Source of the DNA: Streptomyces rubellomurinus
Lineage (GTDB): Bacteria; Actinomycetota; Actinomycetes; Streptomycetales; Streptomycetaceae
Direction: 5' to 3'
Assembly (NCBI RefSeq): GCF_000961885.1
Contig: NZ_JZKH01000031.1
Coordinates: forward strand, 1-64,000
DNA length: 64,000 nucleotides
Positions 22,887 through 35,320 of this stretch are shown one piece after another. Position 1 is the first letter of the stretch; each line of letters starts with the position of its first letter. The notes under the pieces were generated by a model. That model had not been told where the DNA came from and did not search any database. It was given only the letters and a program-made list of their open reading frames with translations. Both the position numbers and the translations under genes were made by a program.

Positions 22887-24116
22887 ATGCATGCCTGGCC
22901 CGCCTCCGAGGTTCCCGCCCTGCCTGGTCAGGGGCTCCCCCTCCGTATCTTCGACACCGCAGCGGGCACGGTCCGCGAGGTGGTGCCGCAGGACGGCACC
23001 GCCCGGATCTACGTCTGCGGCATCACGCCCTACGACGCGACCCACATGGGCCACGCCGCCACCTACAACGCGTTCGACCTGGTGCAGCGCGTCTGGAAGG
23101 ACGCCGGCCACGACGTCCTGTACATCCAGAACGTCACCGACGTCGACGACCCCCTGCTGCAGCGCGCGGTCGAGACCGGCCAGGACTGGGTGGCCTTGGC
23201 CGAGCGCGAGACGGCCCTGTTCCGCGAGGACATGACCGCCCTGCGGCTGCTCCCCCCGGCGCACTACGTCGGCGCCGTCGAGTCGATCCCGTGGATCGTC
23301 CCGCTGGTCCAGAAGCTGCTGGCCTCCGGCGCCGCCTACAAGGTCGACGAGGACATCTACTTCTCCGTCGACGCCGACCCGCACTTCGGCGAGGTCTCCG
23401 GCCTCACCCGCGAGGCCATGCGCCCGGTCTTCGCCGAGCGCGGCGGCGACCCGGACCGCCCCGGCAAGCGCAACCCGCTCGACGCGCTGCTCTGGCTGGC
23501 CGCCCGCCCGGGCGAGCCCGCCTGGGACACCGAGCTCGGCCACGGCCGCCCCGGCTGGCACATCGAGTGCGTGGCCATCGCGCTGCAGTACCTGGGCATG
23601 TCCTTCGACCTCCAGGGCGGCGGCAGCGACCTGTCCTTCCCGCACCACGAGATGGGCGCCTCGCACGCCCAGGTCGCCACCGGCGGCCACCCGTACGCCA
23701 AGGCGTACGTGCACGCCGGCATGGTCGCCCTGGACGGCAAGAAGATGTCCAAGTCCCGCGGCAACCTGGTCTTCGTCTCCACCCTGCGCCGCGAGGGCGT
23801 CGACCCGGCGGCGATCCGCCTGGCGCTGCTCTCGCACCACTACCGCCAGGACTGGGAGTGGACCAAGGGCGTCCTGGACGAGGCCGTCGAGCGCCTCGCC
23901 CGCTGGCGCGCCGCCGTCTCCCGGCCGGACGGTCCGGCCGCCGAGCAGCTGCTCGCCGAGGTCCGCTCGGCGCTGGCGAACGACCTGGACGCGCCCGCCG
24001 CGCTGGCCGCCGTCGACCGCTGGGCGGCGCAGCAGGAGACCGAGGGCGGCACCGACATCGGCGCCCCCGGCCTGGTCACCCGCACCGTGGACGCCCTGCT
24101 CGGCGTCGCGCTGTAA
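22887..24116 (+). CDS. mshC: L-cysteine:GlcN-Ins ligase (mycothiol synthesis)
   Basis: A 409-aa CysRS-like ligase that joins cysteine to glucosaminyl-inositol with ATP, the third step of mycothiol synthesis. Seen are the zinc Cys in [16 protein letters not shown] (HIGH-like), HIECVAIA, and KMSKSRGN. The protein ends after the short helical domain, so it lacks the CysRS anticodon-binding region; this and the genomic context distinguish MshC from CysS. ATG 22887 lacks a Shine-Dalgarno, and TAAAGT 7 nt upstream suggests a leaderless transcript. The order kinase-like gene, mshC, PAC2 matches other actinobacteria. Confidence 0.95.
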   Translation: MHAWPASEVPALPGQGLPLRIFDTAAGTVREVVPQDGTARIYVCGITPYDATHMGHAATYNAFDLVQRVWKDAGHDVLYIQNVTDVDDPLLQRAVETGQDWVALAERETALFREDMTALRLLPPAHYVGAVESIPWIVPLVQKLLASGAAYKVDEDIYFSVDADPHFGEVSGLTREAMRPVFAERGGDPDRPGKRNPLDALLWLAARPGEPAWDTELGHGRPGWHIECVAIALQYLGMSFDLQGGGSDLSFPHHEMGASHAQVATGGHPYAKAYVHAGMVALDGKKMSKSRGNLVFVSTLRREGVDPAAIRLALLSHHYRQDWEWTKGVLDEAVERLARWRAAVSRPDGPAAEQLLAEVRSALANDLDAPAALAAVDRWAAQQETEGGTDIGAPGLVTRTVDALLGVAL

Positions 24117-24129
24117 CCGACTCGTACGC

Positions 24130-24178
24130 AACGCCGAAGGGGCGTCAGGACAGCTGGTCCTGACGCCCCTTCGGCGTT
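24130..24178. terminator. Terminator, 22-bp perfect stem
   Basis: A 22-bp perfect stem with loop AGCTG (24130-24151 with 24157-24178) lies between convergent mshC and the PAC2 gene. Confidence 0.8.
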
Positions 24179-24198
24179 CCCGCCCCGAAGTGCGGCGA

Positions 24199-25152
24199 CT
24201 ACTCCTCCTCGGCCCCGTCCGGGCTCTCCCGGGCCGGGCCCGGCGCCTCCGGCTCGGCCGGTCGTTCCGCCGTCGCGTGCCCGGCCACCGGCTTCTCGCC
24301 GGTCGGCCCGACGTTCTCCCGGCGGCGCAGGTAGCGCTCGAACTCGCGGGCGATGGCGTCGCCCGAGGCCTCCGGCAGCTCGGCGGTGTCCTGCGCCTCC
24401 TCCAGCTGCTGCACGTACTCGGCGACCTCGCTGTCCTCGGCGGCCAGCTGGTCCACACCGATCTGCCAGGCCCGGGCGTCCTCGCCGAGCTCGCCCGGCG
24501 GGATCCGCAGGTCCAGCAGGTCCTCCAGCTTGTTGACCAGCGCGAGGGTCGCCTTCGGGTTCGGCGGCTGCGACACGTAGTGCGGCACCGCCGCCCAGAG
24601 CGTCACGGCCGGCACCCCGGCGTGCGTGCAGGCCTCCTGCAGCACCCCGACGATCCCGGTCGGGCCCTCGTAGCGGCTCTCCTCCAGGTCCAGCCGGCGG
24701 GCCAGCTCCGGGTCGGAGGTGACGCCGCTGACCGGCACCGGGCGGCTGTGCGGAGTGTCCCCGAGCAGCGCGCCCAGGATCACCACCAGCTCGATGCCCA
24801 GCTCGTGCGCGAAGCCCAGCAGCTCGTTGCAGAACGAGCGCCAGCGCATGCTCGGCTCGATCCCGCGCACCAGCACGACGTCGCGGGTGGTCGGCTCGGT
24901 CACCCGGATCACCGAGAGCCTGGTGGTGGGCCAGGTGATCCGGCGGATGCCGCCGTCCAGCCAGATCGTCGGCCGGTTGACCTGGAAGTCGTAGTAGTCC
25001 TCAGCGTCCAGGGCGGCGATCACCTTGCCGCCCCAGGTCTCGTCCAGGTGGGCGAGTGCGGCGGAGGCGGCGTCGCCCGCGTCGTTCCAGCCCTCGAAGG
25101 CGCAGACCATCACCGGGTCGATCAACTCGGGAACATCTTCCAGCTCGATCAC
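24199..25152 (-). CDS. PAC2 family protein
   Basis: A 317-aa protein of the PAC2 (proteasome assembly chaperone 2-like) family. It opens with PELIDPVMVCAFEGWNDAGDAAS and has VVILGALLGDTPHSRPVPV and VPHYVSQPPNPKA motifs. The actinobacterial role is not established; a chaperone role in proteasome assembly is suggested only by name and fold. GTG 25152 has GGAGGGAG at 8 nt. The tail (270-317) is charged and disordered. Confidence 0.9.
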   Translation of the reverse strand: MIELEDVPELIDPVMVCAFEGWNDAGDAASAALAHLDETWGGKVIAALDAEDYYDFQVNRPTIWLDGGIRRITWPTTRLSVIRVTEPTTRDVVLVRGIEPSMRWRSFCNELLGFAHELGIELVVILGALLGDTPHSRPVPVSGVTSDPELARRLDLEESRYEGPTGIVGVLQEACTHAGVPAVTLWAAVPHYVSQPPNPKATLALVNKLEDLLDLRIPPGELGEDARAWQIGVDQLAAEDSEVAEYVQQLEEAQDTAELPEASGDAIAREFERYLRRRENVGPTGEKPVAGHATAERPAEPEAPGPARESPDGAEEE

Positions 25153-25506
25153 CCAGCGTCTCCCTCCGGTCGGTGGCCCCACCGGCGCCGCCCCGGCTGT
25201 CCTGCCGGGCCGCGACGGATCGGCCGCCGACGGTCGAACCTCTCGTCTCCCGTGGAACGCCTGGCTCCACGGTCCCTACCTGCCCAGCCTACGGGCTTTG
25301 ATGCGCCCGGGGCCCCGGGCGTCCGGGCACCGGGACAGTCTGGGGGAGCGGGCCGCCCCGATCCAGCGGATATCGGGACGGGCCGGTCCGTCGGGCCGTC
25401 GGCCCGCGCACGGTGGCCGGCCGGTGACCCGGTGCGACGGGCGTGCCGCCCGGGCCCGGCGGCGCGATGATGAACGGGCGGGGGCCGGGCGGAAGGGGCC
25501 GGAGCG
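25153..25506. other. Divergent region PAC2 / SRPBCC
   Basis: A 354-bp gap without a convincing gene. It contains an 18-bp perfect GC palindrome (25304-25321) and, on the minus strand, a -10-like TAGGCT (25286-25291) that may serve the PAC2 gene. Confidence 0.5.
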
Positions 25507-26043
25507 ATGAGGCGATGGCTGTGGATCGGCGCGGGAACGGCGACGGTGACGGCGGCCGGCGCCGGGCTGCTGCTGGCGGATCGGGCCGGCCGGCGGCTGC
25601 CCGTCGAGCACGTCACCGAGGGCGGGCTGGAGCTGGCCCAGTCGCCCGGCGCGGTCTGGGAGGTGCTGACCGACATCGACCTGTACCCGGCCTGGCGCCC
25701 CGAGCTCACCCACGTCGAGCGGCTGCCCGCCGCGGCCGGCGGCCGCCCGCGCTGGCGCGAGTACGGCCGGCACGGCCACACCACGTACGAGGTGGTGGCG
25801 GACGAGGCGCCGCACCGGCTGGTGACCGGCATCGCGGACCCGGACCTGCCGTACGGCGGCACCTGGACCTTCCAGCTGGCCCCTGCGGGGGAGGGCTGCT
25901 CGCTGACCGTCACCGAGCGCGGCGAGGTCCGCAAGCCGCTGTACCGGGCCGTCTCGCACTACCTGACCGGCGAGGACGCCGGGGTGCACCGGTTCCTGGC
26001 CGCGCTGGCCCACCGGATGGCCGCGCCGGCCGAGGCCGCTTAG
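25507..26043 (+). CDS. SRPBCC (polyketide cyclase/START-like) protein, membrane-tethered
   Basis: A 178-aa protein with one N-terminal TM or signal helix (about 4-25) and a lipid- or ligand-binding SRPBCC fold (about 35-170; VWEVLTDIDLYPAWRPELTHV is diagnostic). It could bind a hydrophobic ligand; the role is unknown. RBS GGAAGGGG. Its stop overlaps the end of the convergent GH18-like gene by 4 nt. Confidence 0.85.
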   Translation: MRRWLWIGAGTATVTAAGAGLLLADRAGRRLPVEHVTEGGLELAQSPGAVWEVLTDIDLYPAWRPELTHVERLPAAAGGRPRWREYGRHGHTTYEVVADEAPHRLVTGIADPDLPYGGTWTFQLAPAGEGCSLTVTERGEVRKPLYRAVSHYLTGEDAGVHRFLAALAHRMAAPAEAA

Positions 26044-27131
26044 GGCTCGACCCAGCCGCGCCGGTAGTCCGCCCAGTTCTCGGGCGTCGCGGCGAAGTCC
26101 ACGTACAGCGCGACGCCGAAGTTGCGCCGCCCCGGGTCCTGCCGGCCGAGGCCCAGCCGGACGCCGCGCACGGCCGCCGGGACCGTCTCGGCGTCGCCCC
26201 AGTGGCCCCACTTGTCGTCCCGGAAGAACGGCAGGCCCATCAGCAGGTCGACGTCCGGCGGGGTGGCCTCCAGCGCCAGCTCGGTCTGCAGCGCGACGTA
26301 GCCGCCGTACAGCGGTTCGGTGGGCATCGAGGTGTCATAGCTCATCACCGCGATCTGGTCGACCCGGCGGGCGGTCGCGCGGAAGTAGTCCTGGTCCCAC
26401 CACTTGCCGTGGTCGGTGAGCAGGATGCCGGCGGTGTGCAGCCCGGGCACCGGGTCGATCTGCGGGACGGCCACCGACAGCAGGGCGCCGCGCGCGGCCG
26501 TCACCGGGCGGACCTGGTCCAGCAGGGCGAGCCAGCCGGCCGTGCCGGGGCGGATCGGTTCCATGTCGAAGTGCACGCCGTCGAAGCCCTGGTCCAGCAC
26601 CTGCCGGGCGGCGGCGGTGACCCGCTCCCGGGTGGGGGCGTCGTCGAGGTCCAGGGCGTCCTTCTCCGGCTTGACCTCGTCGCCCAGCCAGCCCTGCACC
26701 CGTACGCCGGGCAGCACCCGGTGCGCGGCCTCGGTGAACCAGCGGGCCTTCGGGTGGACGGCGGGCGGCAGCGAGCCGTCGTGCTCCAGCGGGCCGGTGT
26801 GGACGTACAGGTCGCGGATGCCGGTGCCGGCCAGCTGCCGGGCGAGCGCCGCGACGTCGGCCTCGGTCTTGCGGCCGTCCACCCAGGCGTGGCCGAGCCA
26901 GACGGCGTCCTTGCCCCGGGTGCGGGCGTCGGCGGACGGTTCACCCGAGTAGTGCAGCCGGATCGCGGCGAACGCCGAGCCCAGCGTGGCGGCCGGGACG
27001 GCCGCCGCGACGACCAGGACCAGGAGCGTCCGGCGCCACCAGGACCAGGCGCGCCAGCGGTCGCGCACCGTACGGAACGGAGCCGCCAGAGCCCGGCCGA
27101 CACGTCGCGGAACTGTCCGGAATCGGCTCAC
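26040..27131 (-). CDS. Membrane-anchored GH18-like TIM-barrel protein
   Basis: A 363-aa protein with a basic N-terminus, one TM anchor (about 33-55, LLVLVVAAAVPAATLGSAFA) and an extracellular barrel. The motif FDGVHFDMEP resembles the GH18 DGxDxDxE active site, though the first acidic positions differ (V-H-F-D-M-E), and YVHTGPL and VMSYDTSMP also fit the fold. Hydrolase activity is uncertain. GTG 27131 is chosen because GGGGGGAG lies 7 nt upstream. It is divergent from metH. Confidence 0.75.
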   Translation of the reverse strand: MSRFRTVPRRVGRALAAPFRTVRDRWRAWSWWRRTLLVLVVAAAVPAATLGSAFAAIRLHYSGEPSADARTRGKDAVWLGHAWVDGRKTEADVAALARQLAGTGIRDLYVHTGPLEHDGSLPPAVHPKARWFTEAAHRVLPGVRVQGWLGDEVKPEKDALDLDDAPTRERVTAAARQVLDQGFDGVHFDMEPIRPGTAGWLALLDQVRPVTAARGALLSVAVPQIDPVPGLHTAGILLTDHGKWWDQDYFRATARRVDQIAVMSYDTSMPTEPLYGGYVALQTELALEATPPDVDLLMGLPFFRDDKWGHWGDAETVPAAVRGVRLGLGRQDPGRRNFGVALYVDFAATPENWADYRRGWVEP

Positions 27132-27273
27132 GCGGATGCTCCCCCCAAGCAGTCGAACGCTCAGCATACGGAATGCGGCGGCGCGGGCCTGGACAAGCCG
27201 GATACGCTGGCGACGTGCGCGCCCGATCAAGCGGGCCGCAAAGCCGACAGCCGTCGCACCAGGGAGAAGCCCC

Positions 27274-30786
<3,513 letters not shown>

Positions 30787-30939
30787 CCCGGCTGCCCCGT
30801 TCCGTTCGCTCTTTCCGGAGGCGGCGGGCGTATCCTTGATGATCCTGAACGGGCCGGTCCGCTCACCAGCGGGCCGGCCTGTGCCATCCCCGAGGTGCGC
30901 CGTGGCGCAGCGAGGGGCACTGCCGGAAGGACTCCCGCC

Positions 30940-31641
30940 ATGACCACCATCTCCACCGCCACGCGCGTGCTCGACCACGGTGACCGGGGCCTGCAGGCGG
31001 TGCTGCTGGACATGGACGGGACGCTGGTGGACACCGAGGACTTCTGGTGGCAGGCCGAGGCCTCGCTCTTCGCCGAGCTGGGCCACCGGCTGGACGAGGC
31101 GGACCGCGCCCACGTGGTCGGCGGCCCGATGACCCGGGTGATGGAGTACCTGGTCGCCCGCACCGGGGCGGACATCTCCCCGGCCGACCTCGGCGTCCTG
31201 GTGAACGAGCGCTTCGTGGAGCTGCTGGCCGGCGGCGTGCCGCTCATGCCGGGCGCCGAGCGGCTGCTCAACACCCTTGACGCGCACGGGATCCCGGCCG
31301 CCCTGGTGTCCGCCTCGCACCGGCACGTGATCGACATCGTGCTGCGCTCGCTGGGCGCCGAGCACTTCGCCTTCAGCATCGGCGGGGACGAGGTGGCGCG
31401 CACCAAGCCCTTCCCGGACCCGTACCTGGAGGCGGCCCGCCGGCTGGGCGCCGAGCCGGCCCGCTGCGTGGTGGTCGAGGACACCCCGACCGGGGTGCGC
31501 GCGGGCGAGGCGGCCGGCTGCCAGGTGATCGCGGTGCCCTCGGTGGCGCCGATCGAGCCGGCGCCGGGGCGGCTGGTGGTCTCCTCGCTGGAGCAGGTGG
31601 ACCTCGACCTGCTGCGGTCGCTGGTCACCGCGCGAGTGTGA
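30940..31641 (+). CDS. HAD superfamily hydrolase (phosphatase/mutase-like)
   Basis: A 233-aa HAD subfamily I protein of the beta-phosphoglucomutase/GPH type. Motif I is LDMDGTLVDTE, motif II SAS, motif III near KPFPDPY, and motif IV VVEDTPTG. It should dephosphorylate or isomerise a small phosphorylated metabolite. ATG 30940 has GGAAGG at 9 nt. It lies 153 bp behind metH and may be cotranscribed with it; a weak GC hairpin sits between them. Confidence 0.9.
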   Translation: MTTISTATRVLDHGDRGLQAVLLDMDGTLVDTEDFWWQAEASLFAELGHRLDEADRAHVVGGPMTRVMEYLVARTGADISPADLGVLVNERFVELLAGGVPLMPGAERLLNTLDAHGIPAALVSASHRHVIDIVLRSLGAEHFAFSIGGDEVARTKPFPDPYLEAARRLGAEPARCVVVEDTPTGVRAGEAAGCQVIAVPSVAPIEPAPGRLVVSSLEQVDLDLLRSLVTARV

Positions 31642-31876
31642 TTGTCATCTCATTGCGGGCGCGCCCTACTCGCCGGTAAGGGGCCCGGGCCTCCACGTCA
31701 CGCACGGTGACCGGGGGAGAAAACGGTCATTGTCTGACAAGTCGTCGGGGCGGGCGCACTGCCCACAAGGGCCGTGTCCCAAACGTCATCTTCGCGGGTA
31801 TCGGTCGTACATGTTCGATATGGCACGCTACTCGGGTTCGCCGCCGGCTCCGCCGGACCGCACCCAGAAGGAACAC

Positions 31877-33505
31877 GTGCCCGTGAAGACTCCCGCCAGA
31901 CGCCTGTCAGTTCTCGGCTGCGCCGGTCTGGTCGCCGTGACGGTGGCCGGCTGCGGATCGGTCACCGACGCCGTCAACGGCGACGGCGGCAGCAAGTCGA
32001 TCACCATGGGCACCCGCGGCCTCACCAGCGTCCTGGACCCGGCCGGCGCCTACGACACCGGCTCGTGGCTGGTGCTCTCCAACACCTTCCAGTCGCTGCT
32101 CGCCTTCCCTCCCGCCGCCAGCGCCCCGACCCCGGACGCCGCCCAGTCCTGCGAGTTCGTCAGCGGTGACACCACCCAGTACCACTGCGTGCTCCGCCCC
32201 GGTCAGAAGTTCGCCAACGGCCACGCCCTCACCGCCGCCGACGTCGTGTTCTCGATCCAGCGGACCAAGAAGATCAAGGACCCGAACGGTCCGGGCGGCC
32301 TGCTGGACACGATCAAGTCGGTCGAGGCGAAGGGCGACAACGAGGTGGTCTTCCACCTCTCCGCACCCGACGCGACCCTGCCGGCCAAGCTGGCCACCCC
32401 GGCCGGCGCCATCGTCGACCACGAGGTCTACCCGGCCGACAAGCTGCTCGACAACGACAAGGTCGTCGGCTCCGGCCCGTACAAGCTCGACTCGGTCGAG
32501 ACCATGACCCCCCAGGGCGGTAGCGCCAAGGTCCTCGCCAAGGTCGTGCTGACTCCCAACGGCAAGTACGCGGGCGACGCCAAGCTGCAGAACGACAAGT
32601 TCACCGTGCGGTACTTCGACAGCCCCACCGCGCTGAAGGACGAGTTGGACAAGGGCGGTGTCGACCTCACCGACAACAGCCTGGAGCCGAACACCGCCGC
32701 CCGGATCCTCGACGACCAGCAGAGCGGCAAGGGCGACCTGACCGTCGTCGAGGGCGAGAGCTCCGACACCAACTCGATCGCCTTCAACACCAAGGACGCC
32801 ACCACCGGGAACCTCGCCGTCCGTCAGGCCGTGGCGCAGCTGGTCGACCGGAAGGCCCTCGCCCGCGACGTCTTCGCGCGCACCGTCCAGCCGCTGTACT
32901 CGATGGTCCCGACCGGCATCACCGGCCACAACACCGCCTTCTACGACAAGTACGGCGACCCCGACGTCGCCAAGGCCAAGGCGATCCTCGCCGCCGCCAA
33001 GGTCCCCCTGCCGGTCAAGCTCAACCTCGCCTCGGGGCGCTCGCGCACCGGCACCAACGAGATCGACACGCTGAAGCGCCAGTTGGAGACCGGCGGCCTG
33101 TTCCAGGTCACCGCCCAGGTGGAGAACGACTCGGCCGCCTACCAGAAGGGCCGGAGCGAGGGCAAGTACCAGGCGTACCTGGTCGGTTGGACCGCGGACT
33201 ACCCGGACCCCGACAACTACATCGGGCCGCTGGTCACCGAGGACAGCGTCTACCGCACCGGGTGGGAGGACGACCGGATCAGTCAGAAGCTGCTGCCGGA
33301 CGGCCTCAAGCAGGCCGACCGCGGCGCCACGAACGGGATCTACAACCAGGTCCAGGGCATCGTCGCGGAGAACGTGCCGCTGATCCCGATGTTCCAGACC
33401 AAGGCCTTCTTCGCGGCCAAGCCGTACGTCACCGGCGTCGAGTCGACCATCGACACCACCGGCGTCTTCCGCTTCTGGGAGATCGGCCGCAACAAGAAGA
33501 AGTAG
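31877..33505 (+). CDS. ABC transporter substrate-binding lipoprotein (SBP_bac_5)
   Basis: A 542-aa peptide/nickel-type binding protein. The lipobox VAGC gives Cys26 as the lipidated residue. The fold is marked by VLRPGQKFANGHALTAADVVFSIQR, VGSGPYKL and NSIAFNT. It would capture oligopeptides or similar ligands outside the membrane, but no permease or ATPase genes lie beside it. GTG 31877 and GTG 31883 are both possible after AAGGA. It ends in a 20-bp terminator hairpin shared with the next, convergent gene. Confidence 0.92.
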   Translation: MPVKTPARRLSVLGCAGLVAVTVAGCGSVTDAVNGDGGSKSITMGTRGLTSVLDPAGAYDTGSWLVLSNTFQSLLAFPPAASAPTPDAAQSCEFVSGDTTQYHCVLRPGQKFANGHALTAADVVFSIQRTKKIKDPNGPGGLLDTIKSVEAKGDNEVVFHLSAPDATLPAKLATPAGAIVDHEVYPADKLLDNDKVVGSGPYKLDSVETMTPQGGSAKVLAKVVLTPNGKYAGDAKLQNDKFTVRYFDSPTALKDELDKGGVDLTDNSLEPNTAARILDDQQSGKGDLTVVEGESSDTNSIAFNTKDATTGNLAVRQAVAQLVDRKALARDVFARTVQPLYSMVPTGITGHNTAFYDKYGDPDVAKAKAILAAAKVPLPVKLNLASGRSRTGTNEIDTLKRQLETGGLFQVTAQVENDSAAYQKGRSEGKYQAYLVGWTADYPDPDNYIGPLVTEDSVYRTGWEDDRISQKLLPDGLKQADRGATNGIYNQVQGIVAENVPLIPMFQTKAFFAAKPYVTGVESTIDTTGVFRFWEIGRNKKK

Positions 33506-33518
33506 CGCCCCGCGCACG

Positions 33519-33562
33519 GCGGCCCGCCGCCTCCCCCGAGCCCGGGGGAGGCGGCGGGCCGC
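33519..33562. terminator. Bidirectional terminator, 20-bp perfect stem
   Basis: 33519-33538 pairs perfectly with 33543-33562, loop AGCC, between the convergent lipoprotein and response-regulator genes. Confidence 0.8.
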
Positions 33563-33570
33563 TCGGCGTC

Positions 33571-34242
33571 CTACAGGGTGCCCGGGCGCACCAGCCCGCT
33601 CTCGTACGCGTACACCGCCGCCTGCACCCGGTCGCGCAGCTGGAGCTTGGTCAGCACGTGGCCCACGTGGGTCTTCACCGTGGTCTCGCTGACGAACAGC
33701 TCGGCCGCGATCTCCGCGTTCGACAGGCCGCGCGCCACCAGCTTCAGCACCTCCAACTCCCGCTCGGTCAGGGCCCCGAGGGCCTGCGGCGGGGCCTCCT
33801 CGCCGGACGGCAGCTTGGTGGCGTACATGTCCAGCAGTCGGCGGGTGATGCTCGGCGCCAGCATCGCCGCGCCGTCCGCGACCACCCGGATCGCCTGCAC
33901 CAGCTCCTCCGCCGGGACGTCCTTCAGCAGGAAGCCGCTGGCGCCCGCGCGCAGCGCCTCCACCACGTACTCGTCCAGGTCGAAGGTGGTCAGCACCAGC
34001 ACCTTGGCCGGGCCGTCGCGCCCCGGCCCGGCGATCCGGCGGGTCGCCTCGACGCCGTCCATCCGCGGCATCCGGATGTCCATCAGCACCACGTCGGGCT
34101 GCAGCGCCCGCACCTGGTCCAGCGCCTGCTGGCCGTCACCGGCCTCGCCGACCACCACCAGGTCGGACTCGGCCTCCAGGATCATCCGGAAACCGGTGCG
34201 CAGCAGCGGCTGGTCGTCGACCAGCAGCACTCGGATCGTCAC
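33571..34242 (-). CDS. NarL/LuxR-family response regulator (orphan)
   Basis: A 223-aa two-component regulator. The receiver domain (1-125) has DD at 9-10, the phospho-acceptor Asp in VVLMDIRMP (about residue 54), Thr in VLTTFD and Lys in LLKDVP. The C-terminal LuxR HTH (about 155-215) reads LTERELEVLKLVARGLSNAEIA. GTG 34242 has AAGGAG at 5 nt. No histidine kinase gene adjoins it, so the partner kinase is elsewhere. Confidence 0.93.
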   Translation of the reverse strand: MTIRVLLVDDQPLLRTGFRMILEAESDLVVVGEAGDGQQALDQVRALQPDVVLMDIRMPRMDGVEATRRIAGPGRDGPAKVLVLTTFDLDEYVVEALRAGASGFLLKDVPAEELVQAIRVVADGAAMLAPSITRRLLDMYATKLPSGEEAPPQALGALTERELEVLKLVARGLSNAEIAAELFVSETTVKTHVGHVLTKLQLRDRVQAAVYAYESGLVRPGTL

Positions 34243-34281
34243 TCGGACTCCTTGCTCATCGGATCCCCCGTGGGATCGTGC

Positions 34282-35154
34282 TCATTCCGACGTTCGGGCC
34301 TGCAGCGGCAGCGGGTACGGCGGCGGGGTGCCGCCGAACTCCGGGCAGCTGGCCTGGTGGTCGCACCAGTCGCAGAGCCGGTTGCGGGTCGCCGGGAAGT
34401 CCCCGGTGGCCACCGCGTGGCTGATCCGCTCCCAGAGCGCCTGCAGCTTGCGCTCCACCGCCAGCAGGTCGGCCTCGTCCGGGTCGTAGCTCACCACGTT
34501 CCCGCCGCCGCCGAGGTAGACCAGCTGCAGCCGCTTGGGGACCACGCCCTTCCACCGCCACACGACCAGCGCGTAGAACTTCATCTGGAACATCGCCTTG
34601 CCCTCGAAGTCCCGCGAGGGCGCCCGGCCGGTCTTGTAGTCCACCAGCCGGACCTCGCCGGTCGGGGCGACGTCGACCCGGTCGATGTAGCCGCGCAGCA
34701 GCAGCCCCGACTCCAGCGCCGTCTCCACGTACAGCTCGCGCTCCACCGGGTGCAGCCGGGTCGGGTCCTCCAGCGCGAACCACTGGCCGACCAGCTTCTC
34801 GGCGTCCGCCAGCCAGCGGGTCAGCGCCGCGCCGTCCGGGTCCTCCGGGAACAACCCGCCCAGCTCCGGCCGTTCCCCCAGCAGCCGCTCCCACTGGGGG
34901 CGCAGCAGGCCCAGCGCCCGCTCCGGCGTCCGCTCGGCCGCCGGGCTGTCGAACAGCCGCTCCAGCACCGCGTGCACCAGGGTGCCCCGGGTCGCGGCGG
35001 CGCTCGGCGGCTCCGGCAGCCGGTCGATCACCCTCAGCCGGTACAGCAGGGGGCAGGTCAGGAAGTCCCCCGCGCGGGACGGGGACAGGCCGGTCGGCGG
35101 CGCCGCCGGGCGGGGCGCGGCCCCGGCGGCGGCGGGGGTGTCGGTCTGCTGCAT
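34282..35154 (-). CDS. RecB-family PD-(D/E)XK exonuclease (Cas4-like fold)
   Basis: A 290-aa single-domain nuclease. The entry motif LSPSRAGDFLTCPLLYRLRVID has the first Cys, the active site is GYIDRVDV...VRLVDYKTGR (D...D-Y-K), and a C-terminal Cys cluster reads CDWCDHQASCPEF, suggesting a 4Fe-4S cluster as in AddB/Cas4-type enzymes. It would degrade DNA ends. ATG 35154 is supported by a TAGGGT -10 (35162-35167, minus strand) exactly 7 nt upstream, with no Shine-Dalgarno. No CRISPR genes are near, so a Cas4 role is unlikely. Confidence 0.9.
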   Translation of the reverse strand: MQQTDTPAAAGAAPRPAAPPTGLSPSRAGDFLTCPLLYRLRVIDRLPEPPSAAATRGTLVHAVLERLFDSPAAERTPERALGLLRPQWERLLGERPELGGLFPEDPDGAALTRWLADAEKLVGQWFALEDPTRLHPVERELYVETALESGLLLRGYIDRVDVAPTGEVRLVDYKTGRAPSRDFEGKAMFQMKFYALVVWRWKGVVPKRLQLVYLGGGGNVVSYDPDEADLLAVERKLQALWERISHAVATGDFPATRNRLCDWCDHQASCPEFGGTPPPYPLPLQARTSE

Positions 35155-35320
35155 GCCTACGACCCTATTGCCCCTCGCTGCCATCCCGCTGCCACCCGAC
35201 TGCCACGGCGGCCGCGCAGTGGGTATGAAGGGAGCGTGGGGCGCGGGGCGGCGCCGGGCCGCGATCACGTAGCGTGGGCGCACCGGGGCACGACGGGGGA
35301 TGACGACCGAAGGGATCACG

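Noticed and set aside
22887..24116. Cysteinyl-tRNA synthetase
   Set aside because: HIGH and KMSKS motifs are shared, but the length (409 aa), missing anticodon domain and gene context indicate mshC.
27132..27273. Cobalamin or SAH riboswitch before metH
   Set aside because: The 142-bp leader shows no B12-box or conserved SAH-aptamer core, and is short for a cobalamin riboswitch.
34282..35154. Cas4 nuclease
   Set aside because: The fold and Cys cluster resemble Cas4, but the gene is in a core region without CRISPR components and fits the common actinobacterial RecB-type nuclease.
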